Shown here: in pieces, positions 5,355 through 13,604 of the stretch
How positions within the stretch are numbered: the first letter of the stretch is position 1
Layout: the number at the start of each line of letters is the position of its first letter
Virus record (IMG/VR): IMGVR_UViG_3300036906_000050
Span: 1-21,905 of that record
Strand: one strand, 5' to 3'
DNA from: a virus
Length of the DNA stretch: 21,905 nucleotides
The notes under the pieces: generated by a model
Seen by the model: only the letters and a program-made list of their open reading frames with translations
Told to the model about the DNA's origin: nothing
Database searches by the model: none
Position numbers and translations under genes: made by a program

Positions 5355-5599
5355 ACGCCCGAGAGAAAGTCATCGAAGCCGAGCGCCAGATCCGGTGCCT
5401 GATCTCCGGAACGTCAAAGGAGATACAATGCCCGTTCTGCGGTGAGACTTCGACCTCCGGCCAGGAACTTCTCTGCTGTGAGAATCTGTGCAACGTAGTC
5501 AATGCGGTTCTGGATTACGTGGACACCAGGTCGAACCTGGAAGTGGTTGACCGCGTGATGGACCGGCTCGCTGGGCAGAGCCAGGCGGTGCTGAATTGA
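5351..5599 (+). CDS. Small zinc-ribbon-like protein (82 aa)
   Basis: The ATG at 5351 overlaps the preceding stop by four bases. The 82-residue product contains CPFCGE (Cys27, Cys30) and CCENLC (Cys42, Cys43, Cys47), spaced as in a small treble-clef or zinc-ribbon knuckle. Helical segments lie on either side: MNAREKVIEAERQIRCLI before it and VVNAVLDYVDTRSNLEVVDR after it. It probably binds one zinc ion. Its TGA overlaps the TTG start of the portal gene, so the two are translationally coupled. A role in DNA or protein binding during head assembly is a guess. Confidence 0.75.
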   Translation: MNAREKVIEAERQIRCLISGTSKEIQCPFCGETSTSGQELLCCENLCNVVNAVLDYVDTRSNLEVVDRVMDRLAGQSQAVLN

Positions 5600-7866
5600 C
5601 TCCCCAGCCAATGGATGAGCTTTTCAGCCCTCCGAACGAAGGCCAGGACTCAGAGCGCGAATCCCCAGACGATGTTTCGGCACCTCCGCGCCCACAGCCG
5701 AGAACCTACGGCGACGAAAACAAGGAACTCCCCGAGGAGCTTCAAAACGCCGGCCTTGCATTGCTGCAGGAAGCTCAGAGGCAGGAACTTTACCAGCGCC
5801 GAATGGAGGTAATGCGGGCGCGCCGGAACCGATTCTATGAACGCGGACTCCAGCACATATACTACGACATCCTGAGTGGAGTTTTCGTTCAAGGCGCTCC
5901 AGGTCAGTTCGTTCCCGATAGCGGACACGGCGAGATTCAGTGCGGCGAGTACATCGCGGATTACAACATCTTCGCGCGAGCGCTGCAAATCATCATCGCC
6001 AAGTTGACCGAGAACCAGCCTGGCATCGATTTCCAGCCCGACAGCGGTAATTCTCCGGTGGATCTTCAGGCTTCGGATGCGGCGGAGGCGTACCGGATTC
6101 TGTACGACCGCCGGAACGACACCAAGGATCTGCTGACGGCTATCACGCGCATGATGGGCCTCGACGGGCGCGTGGTCACGTGGACCCGCACCATGGCCAA
6201 CGAGCAAAAGTGGGGCACGGATGAGAACGGAGTGCCGCGCCGGGTGCAGACCACATCCGTGTATGGTGTACTCGAAACCAAGGTCCCCATCGTTGCACGG
6301 ACTTTCGAGGAGTGGCCGTACTGCATCATCACCGAAGATCCGCACGTCTACACCGCCAGAAAAGAGCATCCCGGCTTCGCGGACAAGATCGGAAAGTTCG
6401 GTGAGGAAGGCATAGCCGATACCCAGTTCGAGAGGCTGGCTCGATTGGGAGCTTTGCAGGGGAACTCTGCCGCGTTCCAACTCACTGACACATACGACCA
6501 CTACACCGAGCGCAAATACTTTTTCTTTCGCCCGTCCATGCTGACCGATGAGGAATTGGATTCGGCGTATATGGACGAAGTTCACCAAGCCGAAAGTTGG
6601 ACGCTTCGGGATGGGTTGAACGAAGCGTTTCCCGATGGCGGTGTGTTCATCTTCGTTGGGAAGCAATACGTCGGATCTCGTAACGTCTGCATCGACGATG
6701 AATTGAGCGTTGACTTCCCGTATGCTGGTGACGGCATGGCGCGCATGGCAGTTATGGACCCGGCTGTGGTCATCCAGGACCGTTTCAACGATGACATGAA
6801 CCTGTACGCCGAATGGAAGGACTTCGGTTCACCTTCGACATGGCTCCGCGCCGGTCGCGCCCAGGTTGCAGCCGTCAATGACCAGACCGCCGCGCCGTTC
6901 TGCTTCCGGCCGGCCATGGAACTTGAGGTTTTGCGTGACCGCCCTCTGGCCGACAGTTTCTACCGTGAACCGAACCCCGAACTTCCCGAAACGTTCATCC
7001 GGCATACCGAGTATTTGGCGACTGCCCTTTTGCAGTACATTCTGGCGATTCCCTCCGCAGTCCAGGGCGCCGGGATGCCCGACCAGAAGACCAAGGGCGG
7101 CTACCAGGAGGCCATCTATCAGGCCATGGGGCAGTTGGGTGTGATATGGGGAGCCGTCCAAAGGTTGATGTCGAAGGTCTACCGGCAGGCGGCACTTGCT
7201 GCGGCGCGCGATGATAAGGAAGGAAAGCCGCTCATCATCCCCGGCCCAAAGGGTGCTGTGACATTGGACATCTCCGCTCTTGGCAAAGGGCACTTCCTGG
7301 CCCATCCCGACACGGACAGCGGCTACCCCGAATCCACGATGCAGAAGCGGGTCACGTTGAGTGGCATCTTGGAAATGGCGATGAAAGACCCGGTAATTGG
7401 GCAGGCGCTTCTATCGTCTCCAGACACCTGGGATTTCATCTTCAGGACGTACGGGGTGCCAGAGATCGTGATTCCAGAGGCGCGAGTGCGGCGCAAGCAG
7501 TCCGCAGAGATCGAGATGCTGATTCAGCAAAGCCCACAGCAAGGGCCGCCCGATCCATTGACCGGGCTACCAGGCGCGATGGTTTCTTCCGTTCCTGTCG
7601 ACCCCCTGGACTATCACGATTGGGAATTCGAGGAGTGCCGCGAGAAACTGTCCGACTGGCCGTGGGTTCAGCAGCAGTTGACCGCCGGGAACGAAGCGGG
7701 TATTGAGAATATCCGGGCGCACGCCATGGAGCACCAAAAGTTCATGGCGCAGGCGGCCGCCGCGGCGCAAGCGGCAGCGATGGCGGCGCAACCAGCAGCG
7801 TCGGCACAGCCAGGAAAACCAGCCGGCGCGGAAGCCGAGCAACCAGCACAGGAGAACAATGCCTGA
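5596..7866 (+). CDS. Portal protein
   Basis: At 756 residues this is the size of large P22-type portal proteins, which form the dodecameric ring through which DNA enters and leaves the head. Supporting features are its place between terminase and scaffold/capsid genes, a Glu/Pro-rich N-terminus, the helical segment EYIADYNIFARALQIIIAKL with TENQPGIDF following, a long central region with many aromatic residues, and QGAGMPDQKTKGGYQEAIYQ, similar to the stem region of portals. An Ala/Gln-rich C-terminus follows from about residue 710. The start is TTG 5596, overlapping the previous stop as TTGA. ATG 5611 is an alternative without a better ribosome site. The family assignment rests on order, size and motif style, not on a database match. 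Confidence 0.8.
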   Translation: MTPQPMDELFSPPNEGQDSERESPDDVSAPPRPQPRTYGDENKELPEELQNAGLALLQEAQRQELYQRRMEVMRARRNRFYERGLQHIYYDILSGVFVQGAPGQFVPDSGHGEIQCGEYIADYNIFARALQIIIAKLTENQPGIDFQPDSGNSPVDLQASDAAEAYRILYDRRNDTKDLLTAITRMMGLDGRVVTWTRTMANEQKWGTDENGVPRRVQTTSVYGVLETKVPIVARTFEEWPYCIITEDPHVYTARKEHPGFADKIGKFGEEGIADTQFERLARLGALQGNSAAFQLTDTYDHYTERKYFFFRPSMLTDEELDSAYMDEVHQAESWTLRDGLNEAFPDGGVFIFVGKQYVGSRNVCIDDELSVDFPYAGDGMARMAVMDPAVVIQDRFNDDMNLYAEWKDFGSPSTWLRAGRAQVAAVNDQTAAPFCFRPAMELEVLRDRPLADSFYREPNPELPETFIRHTEYLATALLQYILAIPSAVQGAGMPDQKTKGGYQEAIYQAMGQLGVIWGAVQRLMSKVYRQAALAAARDDKEGKPLIIPGPKGAVTLDISALGKGHFLAHPDTDSGYPESTMQKRVTLSGILEMAMKDPVIGQALLSSPDTWDFIFRTYGVPEIVIPEARVRRKQSAEIEMLIQQSPQQGPPDPLTGLPGAMVSSVPVDPLDYHDWEFEECREKLSDWPWVQQQLTAGNEAGIENIRAHAMEHQKFMAQAAAAAQAAAMAAQPAASAQPGKPAGAEAEQPAQENNA

Positions 7867-9073
7867 CACAGACGTTTTGGAAGTAGAACCGCTCGAAGGC
7901 GCGGAAGAAACCACGCTTGAGGAGCAGCCCGTCGAGGCTGGCGAAGAGAAACCGGCAGAGGGGGAAGAACAGACCGCGCCGGTAACGTCGCTCCTGGGTC
8001 CGGACGGGAAGAAACTCGATCCCACGGTTAGAAGCCTCCTGAGTGAGATCCGCACGAAGAACGACGCTGCGGGGAAGCTTTTGACGAAGGCCGTCTACCG
8101 CGTGGCGGAACTCGACCGGGAATTCCCCGGAGGGTTGACTGAAGCGCGCGAACTCCGAGATAAGATTGAAGGACTTGGAGGAGTCGAAGGCATCGAAGGG
8201 AAACTTGAAACGCTTGCGGAACTGACGGGGCTTTCCAAGCAGTTCATGGACGGCGATCCGGCTTTCGTCGAAGACATGGCCACCAGTAGTCCAGAGGCTT
8301 TTTCGGCACTGGCCCCCGCCATCTTCGCCAAGTATGCCCAGACGAACCCAGATGGTTTCACCGCCTACATCGGTCGCGTGGTCTGGTCCGACATGAACAC
8401 GAGCGGCATCCCGCTACTTTTGCAGCGGATGGCCGACTTCATGCCCGTCGACAAGCCCCAGGCGCTCGAACTCCTGAACTCATTGAGCACGTATCTGAAC
8501 GGTTTTGGTGAACTCTCGAAGAAAGCGCCGTCAACGGCCAGGTCAAAACCAGTCGAACAACCGAAGAAAGACGAAAAGAACGATTATGAGCAGGCATTTT
8601 CGGCGGCTGCATCAGACAGGATAAGACTTGCGAAAGAAGAAGTCAGGAAGACTTTGCACGGTGAATCTTTGGATAAGGAATCGCAAGCCCAGGTGATTTA
8701 CCTGTACGAGGGACGAGCGAAGGTGCTTGCAGATCGCCTATTCCCTGGTTGGATGAACAAAGCCAAAGCCTATCTGGAAAGGGGTAACCAACCTGCATAT
8801 TCTCGGTACATGACCTCTATCGACAACCGGGTTGTTCCCGAAGCCGTGTCGTGGGCGATTTCAAAGACAAGAAGCCACGGAGGGGATAAGAAGGCGGCTC
8901 CAACTCCGAAACAAACCGCCGTTTCCCGGCCCGGAACGTCGGCAGCGCCAGCAAACGGCTTCAAGCCGGTGGCTTCCATCCCCCAAAACATCGACTGGGG
9001 GCGAACCTCGAAGCAGATGGTTCAGGAAGACCGCTACATTCTGACGGATGGCTCCCGCGTTCAGGTGAGATAG
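7859..9073 (+). CDS. Probable scaffold or head-assembly protein (404 aa)
   Basis: ATG 7859 is chosen because AGGAG (7850-7854) precedes it; the frame is open upstream, but that part lies wholly inside the portal gene. The product has a very acidic N-terminus (about 7-40, many Glu). A charged helical middle follows, with GLTEARELRDKIEGLGGVEG, SLLSEIRTKND and KDEKNDYEQAFSAAASDRIR. Its C-terminus is more basic, ending SKQMVQEDRYILTDGSRVQVR. A highly charged, helix-rich, Cys-free protein placed directly between portal and major capsid is the standard profile of a scaffold, which co-assembles with capsid subunits and later leaves. No protease domain is visible. The assignment depends mainly on position and composition. 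Confidence 0.7.
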   Translation: MPDTDVLEVEPLEGAEETTLEEQPVEAGEEKPAEGEEQTAPVTSLLGPDGKKLDPTVRSLLSEIRTKNDAAGKLLTKAVYRVAELDREFPGGLTEARELRDKIEGLGGVEGIEGKLETLAELTGLSKQFMDGDPAFVEDMATSSPEAFSALAPAIFAKYAQTNPDGFTAYIGRVVWSDMNTSGIPLLLQRMADFMPVDKPQALELLNSLSTYLNGFGELSKKAPSTARSKPVEQPKKDEKNDYEQAFSAAASDRIRLAKEEVRKTLHGESLDKESQAQVIYLYEGRAKVLADRLFPGWMNKAKAYLERGNQPAYSRYMTSIDNRVVPEAVSWAISKTRSHGGDKKAAPTPKQTAVSRPGTSAAPANGFKPVASIPQNIDWGRTSKQMVQEDRYILTDGSRVQVR

Positions 9074-9257
9074 CCCTTGACACGGGCGTATAATGGAAAT
9101 GATGTAAAGTTCGACGCGCGGTAAGGAACGGGCACCTTCAAAACTGGCACGCGCTGAGAATTGCAACAAACGGTGACTGCGAAACGGTAGGGCGCCGTCC
9201 AGCCCGGCCAATGGCCGAAGGATCGCATGGCACACTTCAAATCTGAGAGGTGTAGAC
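9074..9257 (+). promoter_or_regulatory. 184-bp leader of the capsid gene with a small hairpin
   Basis: No gene of useful size lies here. The stretch holds the promoter-like hexamers near its start, a repeated AAACGGT (9168-9174 and 9182-9188), and a perfect small hairpin CGGCC-AAT-GGCCG (9205-9217). A strong ribosome site, GAGAGGTG (9245-9252), precedes ATG 9258. A long leader before the most abundant virion protein suggests control of its translation or mRNA stability. Confidence 0.5.
9077..9103 (+). promoter_or_regulatory. Candidate promoter upstream of the capsid gene
   Basis: TTGACA (9077-9082) is a perfect -35 hexamer just after the scaffold stop. A perfect TATAAT (9089-9094) is also present, but only six bases away, too close to pair with it. 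The -35 could pair with AATGAT (9098-9103) over a short 15-base spacer. Alternatively, TATAAT may act with an upstream weak -35. This is the only long intergenic stretch in the late operon, which supports a capsid-specific promoter. Confidence 0.35.
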
Positions 9258-10523
9258 ATGCCTGTTGGCAATCTCGCAGCCTCAATGGGGCTGCAAAAAG
9301 AGTATGTGGTTCCGAAGGTTGAAAAGCTGGCCCTTGCCAGTTCGCGCCTTTGGAAGCACATCAAACTGAACACGAAGATCAAGCCGGTTTCCAACCGGCC
9401 AACCAGAATCCCCTTACAGCCGCTCCAGTGGGGCAATTTCGCAGTCGCCAACCTCGACGGCGGCGCGTTCCCGCAGGGGTCCGGTCCCCAAGTAATCCCC
9501 GGCACGATTTCCTGCGTGTCCTTCGTTCACGCGGCCCAGTGGACCGCCCTGGCCGAGTACACCACGGACACCGACGAAAAGGCCGTTCAGGATTACGCCA
9601 CCCTCTTGACCAGCCAGCAAACCGAGATGATCGCCGGCTGCATGGATGCCCTTCTCCAGTCGGACGGCAGCAACACGCTGGACACCGTGGTTTCGGTTTC
9701 CGGAAACGTTCTGACCGTGAACAACCCGAACGCCTTCATGGACGGCCAGACGCTCGACTTCTACAACGGCCTGCTGGATGCCGGCGGGGTCTTCCTCGGC
9801 AGCGCAACCGTCCTGGGTGTGGACGCCATCAACGTAGCGATCACCCTGACCGGGGTGCCGCCGGCCGGAACCACAGGCGGGACCCGGATGCTGGTCAGCG
9901 GAAGTCCCGGCGTGAGCAATGCCGGACTCCTGGGACTGCGAGCCTACAACGTGGCCGGTAACACTGGCCTGTACATGAACATCCAGAAGTCGGCATACCC
10001 CGGAAAGTTCAACGTGCCGAACTTCAATGCCCCCGGCACCCTGACGCCTTCCCTGGTTCGCGCCATTGACGCGCTCATGGAGCTTTCGATGGGCGTGGAG
10101 AAGGCACAGGAAGCCGATCTCACCCCGCATTGCAATGTGGATATGGTGACGGCTTGGGAAAACCTCAGTCTGAACGTGCAGCGCGTGGACGTTACCCAGA
10201 TCCGCGGCGACGAGCAGCCCGACATGCTGAAGCGCCGGCGCCCGCGCACCATCGGTGGCCGCGAGGTCATCGTGAACGAACGCGCCCGGCCCGGCTACAT
10301 CGACTGGCTGGCCCTGGCCCACTGGTTCCAGGTGCAGTCCAAGGCCCTCTCGCTCTACGACGTGAAGGGGCAGGTGGTCTTTCCCGCCTACGGACCGGCG
10401 GGAACCATCGCGGCGAGCAACCTGATGTACCTGGTCATCATGCTCCAGTTTGCGAGCGTGCAACCGCGCCTCAATGCATATCTTTCCGGCGTGACCATTC
10501 CGCGTTATTTGTTCGGGCGTTAG
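9258..10523 (+). CDS. Major capsid protein
   Basis: The 421-residue product follows portal and scaffold-like genes and has its own leader and strong ribosome site (GAGAGGTG before ATG 9258), as expected for the most abundant head protein. Its composition is that of HK97-fold coat proteins. A basic N-terminal arm (KEYVVPKVEKLAL, then WKHIKLNTKIKP) is followed by the long segment AEYTTDTDEKAVQDYATLLT, forming a spine-helix candidate. The C-terminus is hydrophobic, with NLMYLVIMLQFASVQPRLNA. Residues about 142-212 form an inserted beta-rich segment (VVSVSGNVLTVNNPNAFMDG and onwards) placed like an I-domain or decoration insertion in other coat proteins. No prohead protease is visible. Confidence 0.85.
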   Translation: MPVGNLAASMGLQKEYVVPKVEKLALASSRLWKHIKLNTKIKPVSNRPTRIPLQPLQWGNFAVANLDGGAFPQGSGPQVIPGTISCVSFVHAAQWTALAEYTTDTDEKAVQDYATLLTSQQTEMIAGCMDALLQSDGSNTLDTVVSVSGNVLTVNNPNAFMDGQTLDFYNGLLDAGGVFLGSATVLGVDAINVAITLTGVPPAGTTGGTRMLVSGSPGVSNAGLLGLRAYNVAGNTGLYMNIQKSAYPGKFNVPNFNAPGTLTPSLVRAIDALMELSMGVEKAQEADLTPHCNVDMVTAWENLSLNVQRVDVTQIRGDEQPDMLKRRRPRTIGGREVIVNERARPGYIDWLALAHWFQVQSKALSLYDVKGQVVFPAYGPAGTIAASNLMYLVIMLQFASVQPRLNAYLSGVTIPRYLFGR

Positions 10524-10531
10524 GCTAAGTC

Positions 10532-11191
10532 ATGTCTTTTGAATACGATCCGGCAAGTTCATTGCGACACTGGCCCACGCCGATGGGCCGGTTTGGGAAG
10601 AATCCGTTTGGAGAAAACCTCTACCGGATCGTACTCACGGAGTCACGGCGGCATCTTGTTGGCGGCCTATGGCCTGACGGTGCGACGGGCTACCATTGGG
10701 TGCCCAAGTATCGTTCGGTCAAGGCCCCGTGGATTCTGGAGCGGTGGCGCTGGGAGATGCTTTCCAAGGCCAAGTGGGATGAGTTGGTGGACCCGGTATC
10801 CGGGTGGCCGCTATTCGGCCCGTACCCGACGCGGGGCGACTACGAGTTGGTCTGGGAGTTCGACGCCGGAGTGGATGCCGACAGTCTGGACAACATCATT
10901 GGGTTCGTCAATCGGCGCGATTCGTGGTCCTTCCAGGATCACCGGGATCGGGTGGCCGCCGAGTACCAGCAGGAAGAGAACGACATCCGCAACGCGGGGC
11001 GGGATGAGATTCGGGATTGCATGACCGCTTTCGGGGGTGCCCCAATCTCGTATGGCAGGTTCGGGAGAGGGACGAAGACGCAGCAGGACTTCGCCACCGC
11101 CCAAGACATGAACCTGCCAATTCCACGCGGCCGACCGCAGAACCTCAACGGCCTTGAAGTCACGAGTTCGATGTTTGCAGGGGGAGTTTGA
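10532..11191 (+). CDS. Hypothetical structural-module protein (219 aa)
   Basis: ATG 10532 lies eight bases after the capsid stop. The 219-residue protein is unusually rich in Trp, especially in the first 120 residues (SLRHWPTPMGRF, GYHWVPKYRSVKAPWILERW). A short charged helix (DHRDRVAAEYQQEENDIRNA) and a Gly/Arg-rich tail follow. Neither signal peptide nor membrane span is visible. A gene directly after the major capsid gene is often a head completion or decoration factor, but I recognise no family. The stop TGA (11189-11191) shares one base with the next ATG, so the two are coupled. Confidence 0.85.
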   Translation: MSFEYDPASSLRHWPTPMGRFGKNPFGENLYRIVLTESRRHLVGGLWPDGATGYHWVPKYRSVKAPWILERWRWEMLSKAKWDELVDPVSGWPLFGPYPTRGDYELVWEFDAGVDADSLDNIIGFVNRRDSWSFQDHRDRVAAEYQQEENDIRNAGRDEIRDCMTAFGGAPISYGRFGRGTKTQQDFATAQDMNLPIPRGRPQNLNGLEVTSSMFAGGV

Positions 11192-11958
11192 TGCCGATTA
11201 CAGCCCAAGAAGCCCAAGCGCTGCTCACGCAGGAGCAGCGCAAACTGAACCAGGGTCGCGTGTTGCCGCCGGTCCTAGATCGAATCCGCGTGCTGATGCG
11301 CGATGAGACGTTCCCGATTTGCAACGTGGGTCCGTGGGAGTACCGGGCGGAGCGGGGTTGTCTCTCGGTCTTCATCCCGGCTTACGACCCGGCGAAGGAC
11401 CCGGCCAAGTTGGGGTATGCCCGCAGTGAGCCGCTGGCGGTTATCCGGCGGGAAGCCAAGATCATCAACGAGGATGAATTCGGCTTCATTGAAGACGACG
11501 GGCACATGGTTGCCCAGGATCTCATTGGGATCGGCTGGGGGATGCACCCGCAGAACTCCCTGGTCCCGTTCGGGGTATTCGTGCCCGCCGGCAAGGAGCC
11601 GACGCCAGCGGAGATTGCCGCGGCGAAAGATCAGCTTTCGCTGTACTACGACCGGCTGATTGAAGAGGCTCGGGACGCCTACGACAAGGGGCCAGAGGCG
11701 CGGAAAAACACGATCACCGACCGGCACTTGACCGCAGCACGTATCAAAGGCATCGACGAAGCCTGGACCCGCCACCAGCACACTGAGGCGTCCGTGCGCT
11801 GCCAGATGTGCGGGAAGTTCAACCCGGCGGGGATCGCCAAGTGCGCTTGTGGTCAGATTCTCGACTTCGAGCTTTTTCAGAAGCTCCAGAAACAGCAGGA
11901 AGACATGCTGGAGAGGGCTACCAAACCGGCACCCGTTCAGCCGCCCGTAAAGAGATGA
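11191..11958 (+). CDS. Hypothetical protein with C-terminal zinc-ribbon-like knuckle (255 aa)
   Basis: ATG 11191 has the strong ribosome site GGGGGAG (11180-11186); a TTG three bases earlier is not preferred. Residues 1-130 are mixed, including PICNVGPWEYRAERGCLSVF and EDDGHMVAQDLIGIGWG, suggesting a beta-containing domain. A charged helical linker covers about 150-195. Residues 204-220 hold CQMCG (Cys204, Cys207) and CACG (Cys218, Cys220), a compact four-Cys zinc site. The last 35 residues are a coiled-coil-like, Gln/Lys-rich tail. The gene sits between head and connector genes. Zinc-binding proteins are uncommon at this point of a virion module, and no role is assigned. Confidence 0.85.
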   Translation: MPITAQEAQALLTQEQRKLNQGRVLPPVLDRIRVLMRDETFPICNVGPWEYRAERGCLSVFIPAYDPAKDPAKLGYARSEPLAVIRREAKIINEDEFGFIEDDGHMVAQDLIGIGWGMHPQNSLVPFGVFVPAGKEPTPAEIAAAKDQLSLYYDRLIEEARDAYDKGPEARKNTITDRHLTAARIKGIDEAWTRHQHTEASVRCQMCGKFNPAGIAKCACGQILDFELFQKLQKQQEDMLERATKPAPVQPPVKR

Positions 11959-11959
11959 A

Positions 11960-12787
11960 ATGCCTGTTGTCGCCCCAGTTCCGATGGCACCGTATGACAC
12001 GGTGGAAACCGCGCTACAGGTGGCGCGAGTTCGTCTGAACGATGCCATCGAGAGCATCCATGGCGACGTTATCACGGATACACAGCCTTTCACCCAAGTA
12101 GGAACGAATGCCGCTTGGCGTCGGATTCAGGAGTTTCTGGCGAACGCCGGATGTACTCGGTTTCATCAGGAAGCGGTGCTTTTCAGCATACCGGCCTGTG
12201 GAAACGCCGATTTGGTAGCGCAGGTGTGGCTGAACTGGACCCATTATTTTGACGGGTCGAACTACTTTTCGCCTCCAAACACCCCAGTTCTTCCTCAGAA
12301 CTTCATTTCGCCGTTGTCTCTTCAGGAGCGAATCTCTGGAACGACCGGGCAGTTCACCCCAATTGACCAAGTTCTCAAGGGGCTTCCACGAATCGGCCGA
12401 GTGCCCATCAATCGACTTTGGGAGTGGCGGGATGAGACGATTTACATGCCGGGAGCTACCGGGCCCACAGACATCATCGTGCGGTATCTGGGTTTCCTTC
12501 CCGACTTCGTTCAAACTGGCTCGACCGATTGGACCGCTCAACCCATTCCCATCATGCGGTGTTTGGACCCGCTTTCGTGGGCGATCTGCGCTGAATTCGC
12601 CAGAGCGCGCGGGGATCTTGACGCCGCATATTTCGACCAGGCGGCGCAGGCGTCCGCTCTAATGATTCTCGACCGCGACACTGCCTACCCGTCAGAACTT
12701 TTCAAGCAGACCGAACGTGGGAAGATGCCGGACCGCTTCACGCCAGCAGGACCGGCGCAACTGAAGAACCCGGCGGGAGCGAAGTAA
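11960..12787 (+). CDS. Connector/adaptor-like structural protein, paralogue 1 of 3
   Basis: This 275-residue protein is the first of three consecutive related genes. Landmarks shared by all three are an N-terminal PYD motif with a helix ending RLNDA or RLNGA, then NxAWR, a PVLPQ or PFLPS segment, WEWR, YMPGA or WMPGA, DxxIRY or DIIVRY, FLPDFV or similar, and QPIPIMRC followed by D and S. The conserved helices plus beta segments suggest a ring-forming head-to-tail connector or adaptor near the portal, in the place P22 has its tail accessory factors. That function is inferred from position only. The start is ATG 11960, one base after the previous stop. Confidence 0.8.
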   Translation: MPVVAPVPMAPYDTVETALQVARVRLNDAIESIHGDVITDTQPFTQVGTNAAWRRIQEFLANAGCTRFHQEAVLFSIPACGNADLVAQVWLNWTHYFDGSNYFSPPNTPVLPQNFISPLSLQERISGTTGQFTPIDQVLKGLPRIGRVPINRLWEWRDETIYMPGATGPTDIIVRYLGFLPDFVQTGSTDWTAQPIPIMRCLDPLSWAICAEFARARGDLDAAYFDQAAQASALMILDRDTAYPSELFKQTERGKMPDRFTPAGPAQLKNPAGAK

Positions 12788-12788
12788 T

Positions 12789-13601
12789 ATGCCAGCGACA
12801 ACACCTTACGATATTGTCTACGCCGCGATGCTTATGGCGAAAACGCGGCTTAATGACGCCATTTCAACGTTGACGCCCGTAGGCGGCCAATTGCTCGATA
12901 ATGCCCAAGCGTTCACTCAGCAGATTATGAACACCGCTTGGCGCCGGATGCTGGCATTTCTATCCGAGCGGAACTATTCTCGGCTGTTTCCTGAACTCCT
13001 GATTCCCTCTCTGCCGGTGGCGTCCACAAACGACCCAGCCTTGGAGGTTTCGCTTACCTGGACCGGGTACTTTGATGGCATTAACCAGTTCAACACCCCA
13101 GTTCTTCCGCAAGACCTCATTACGCCCGCGAAACTTTGGGAACGTGCGAGCGGCCAGACCCCGCCGGGTGGACTGTACGAGATGGACCGGGTTTTCAATG
13201 GCCTTCCACCGATTCCCAAGCAGTTTCGCAACTTCGTGTGGGAGTGGCGAGACGATGGGATCTACATGCCGGGAGCCACTGGGCCGACTGACCTGAAAAT
13301 CCGGTATGCGGCCTTTCTGCAGGATTTCGTGGACAACTCACCCACGGCTGCGACTCCATGGTTCCAGCAGCCCATCCCGATCATGCGCTGCCTCGACCCG
13401 CTTTCCTGCTATGCCTGCCATGAGATTGCCAAGGGCCGCAAAGACCTCGATGCGGCTGTTTTCTTGCAGGATGCCGAGGCCGCAGCAATGCTCATCGTGA
13501 ACCGCGACAGCGCGCAACCCAGGGCCATCCTGAAGCCTTCCGAGTACGGCAAGATGCGCGACCAGTATACCCCTGGAGGCCCGCCACCGCCCAAGGTGTA
13601 G
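12789..13601 (+). CDS. Connector/adaptor-like structural protein, paralogue 2 of 3
   Basis: This 270-residue protein is closest to paralogue 1, sharing RLNDAI, NTPVLPQ, IYMPGATGPTD, QPIPIMRCLDPLS and the D-L-D-A-A segment near the end. The coding DNA of the shared motifs differs at many silent positions, so the duplication is old or the copies diverged under separate constraints. The start is ATG 12789, one base after the upstream TAA, with GGGAG at 12775-12779. The C-terminus ends with a short Pro-rich tail (PGGPPPPKV). Retention of three full-length copies argues for three distinct virion roles, such as stacked rings, rather than redundancy. Confidence 0.8.
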   Translation: MPATTPYDIVYAAMLMAKTRLNDAISTLTPVGGQLLDNAQAFTQQIMNTAWRRMLAFLSERNYSRLFPELLIPSLPVASTNDPALEVSLTWTGYFDGINQFNTPVLPQDLITPAKLWERASGQTPPGGLYEMDRVFNGLPPIPKQFRNFVWEWRDDGIYMPGATGPTDLKIRYAAFLQDFVDNSPTAATPWFQQPIPIMRCLDPLSCYACHEIAKGRKDLDAAVFLQDAEAAAMLIVNRDSAQPRAILKPSEYGKMRDQYTPGGPPPPKV

Positions 13602-13604
13602 CCT

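Noticed and set aside
5650-6666. 338-codon open frame on the minus strand
   Set aside because: It is antisense to the portal gene, with no recognisable domain and no ribosome site. It is a shadow caused by codon bias.
9077-9094. TTGACA and TATAAT as one promoter
   Set aside because: The two perfect hexamers are only six bases apart, so they cannot serve the same sigma-70 promoter. They are mentioned separately.
9414-10463. 349-codon open frame on the minus strand
   Set aside because: It is antisense to the capsid gene, His/Gly/Arg-rich with no family resemblance. It is a shadow.
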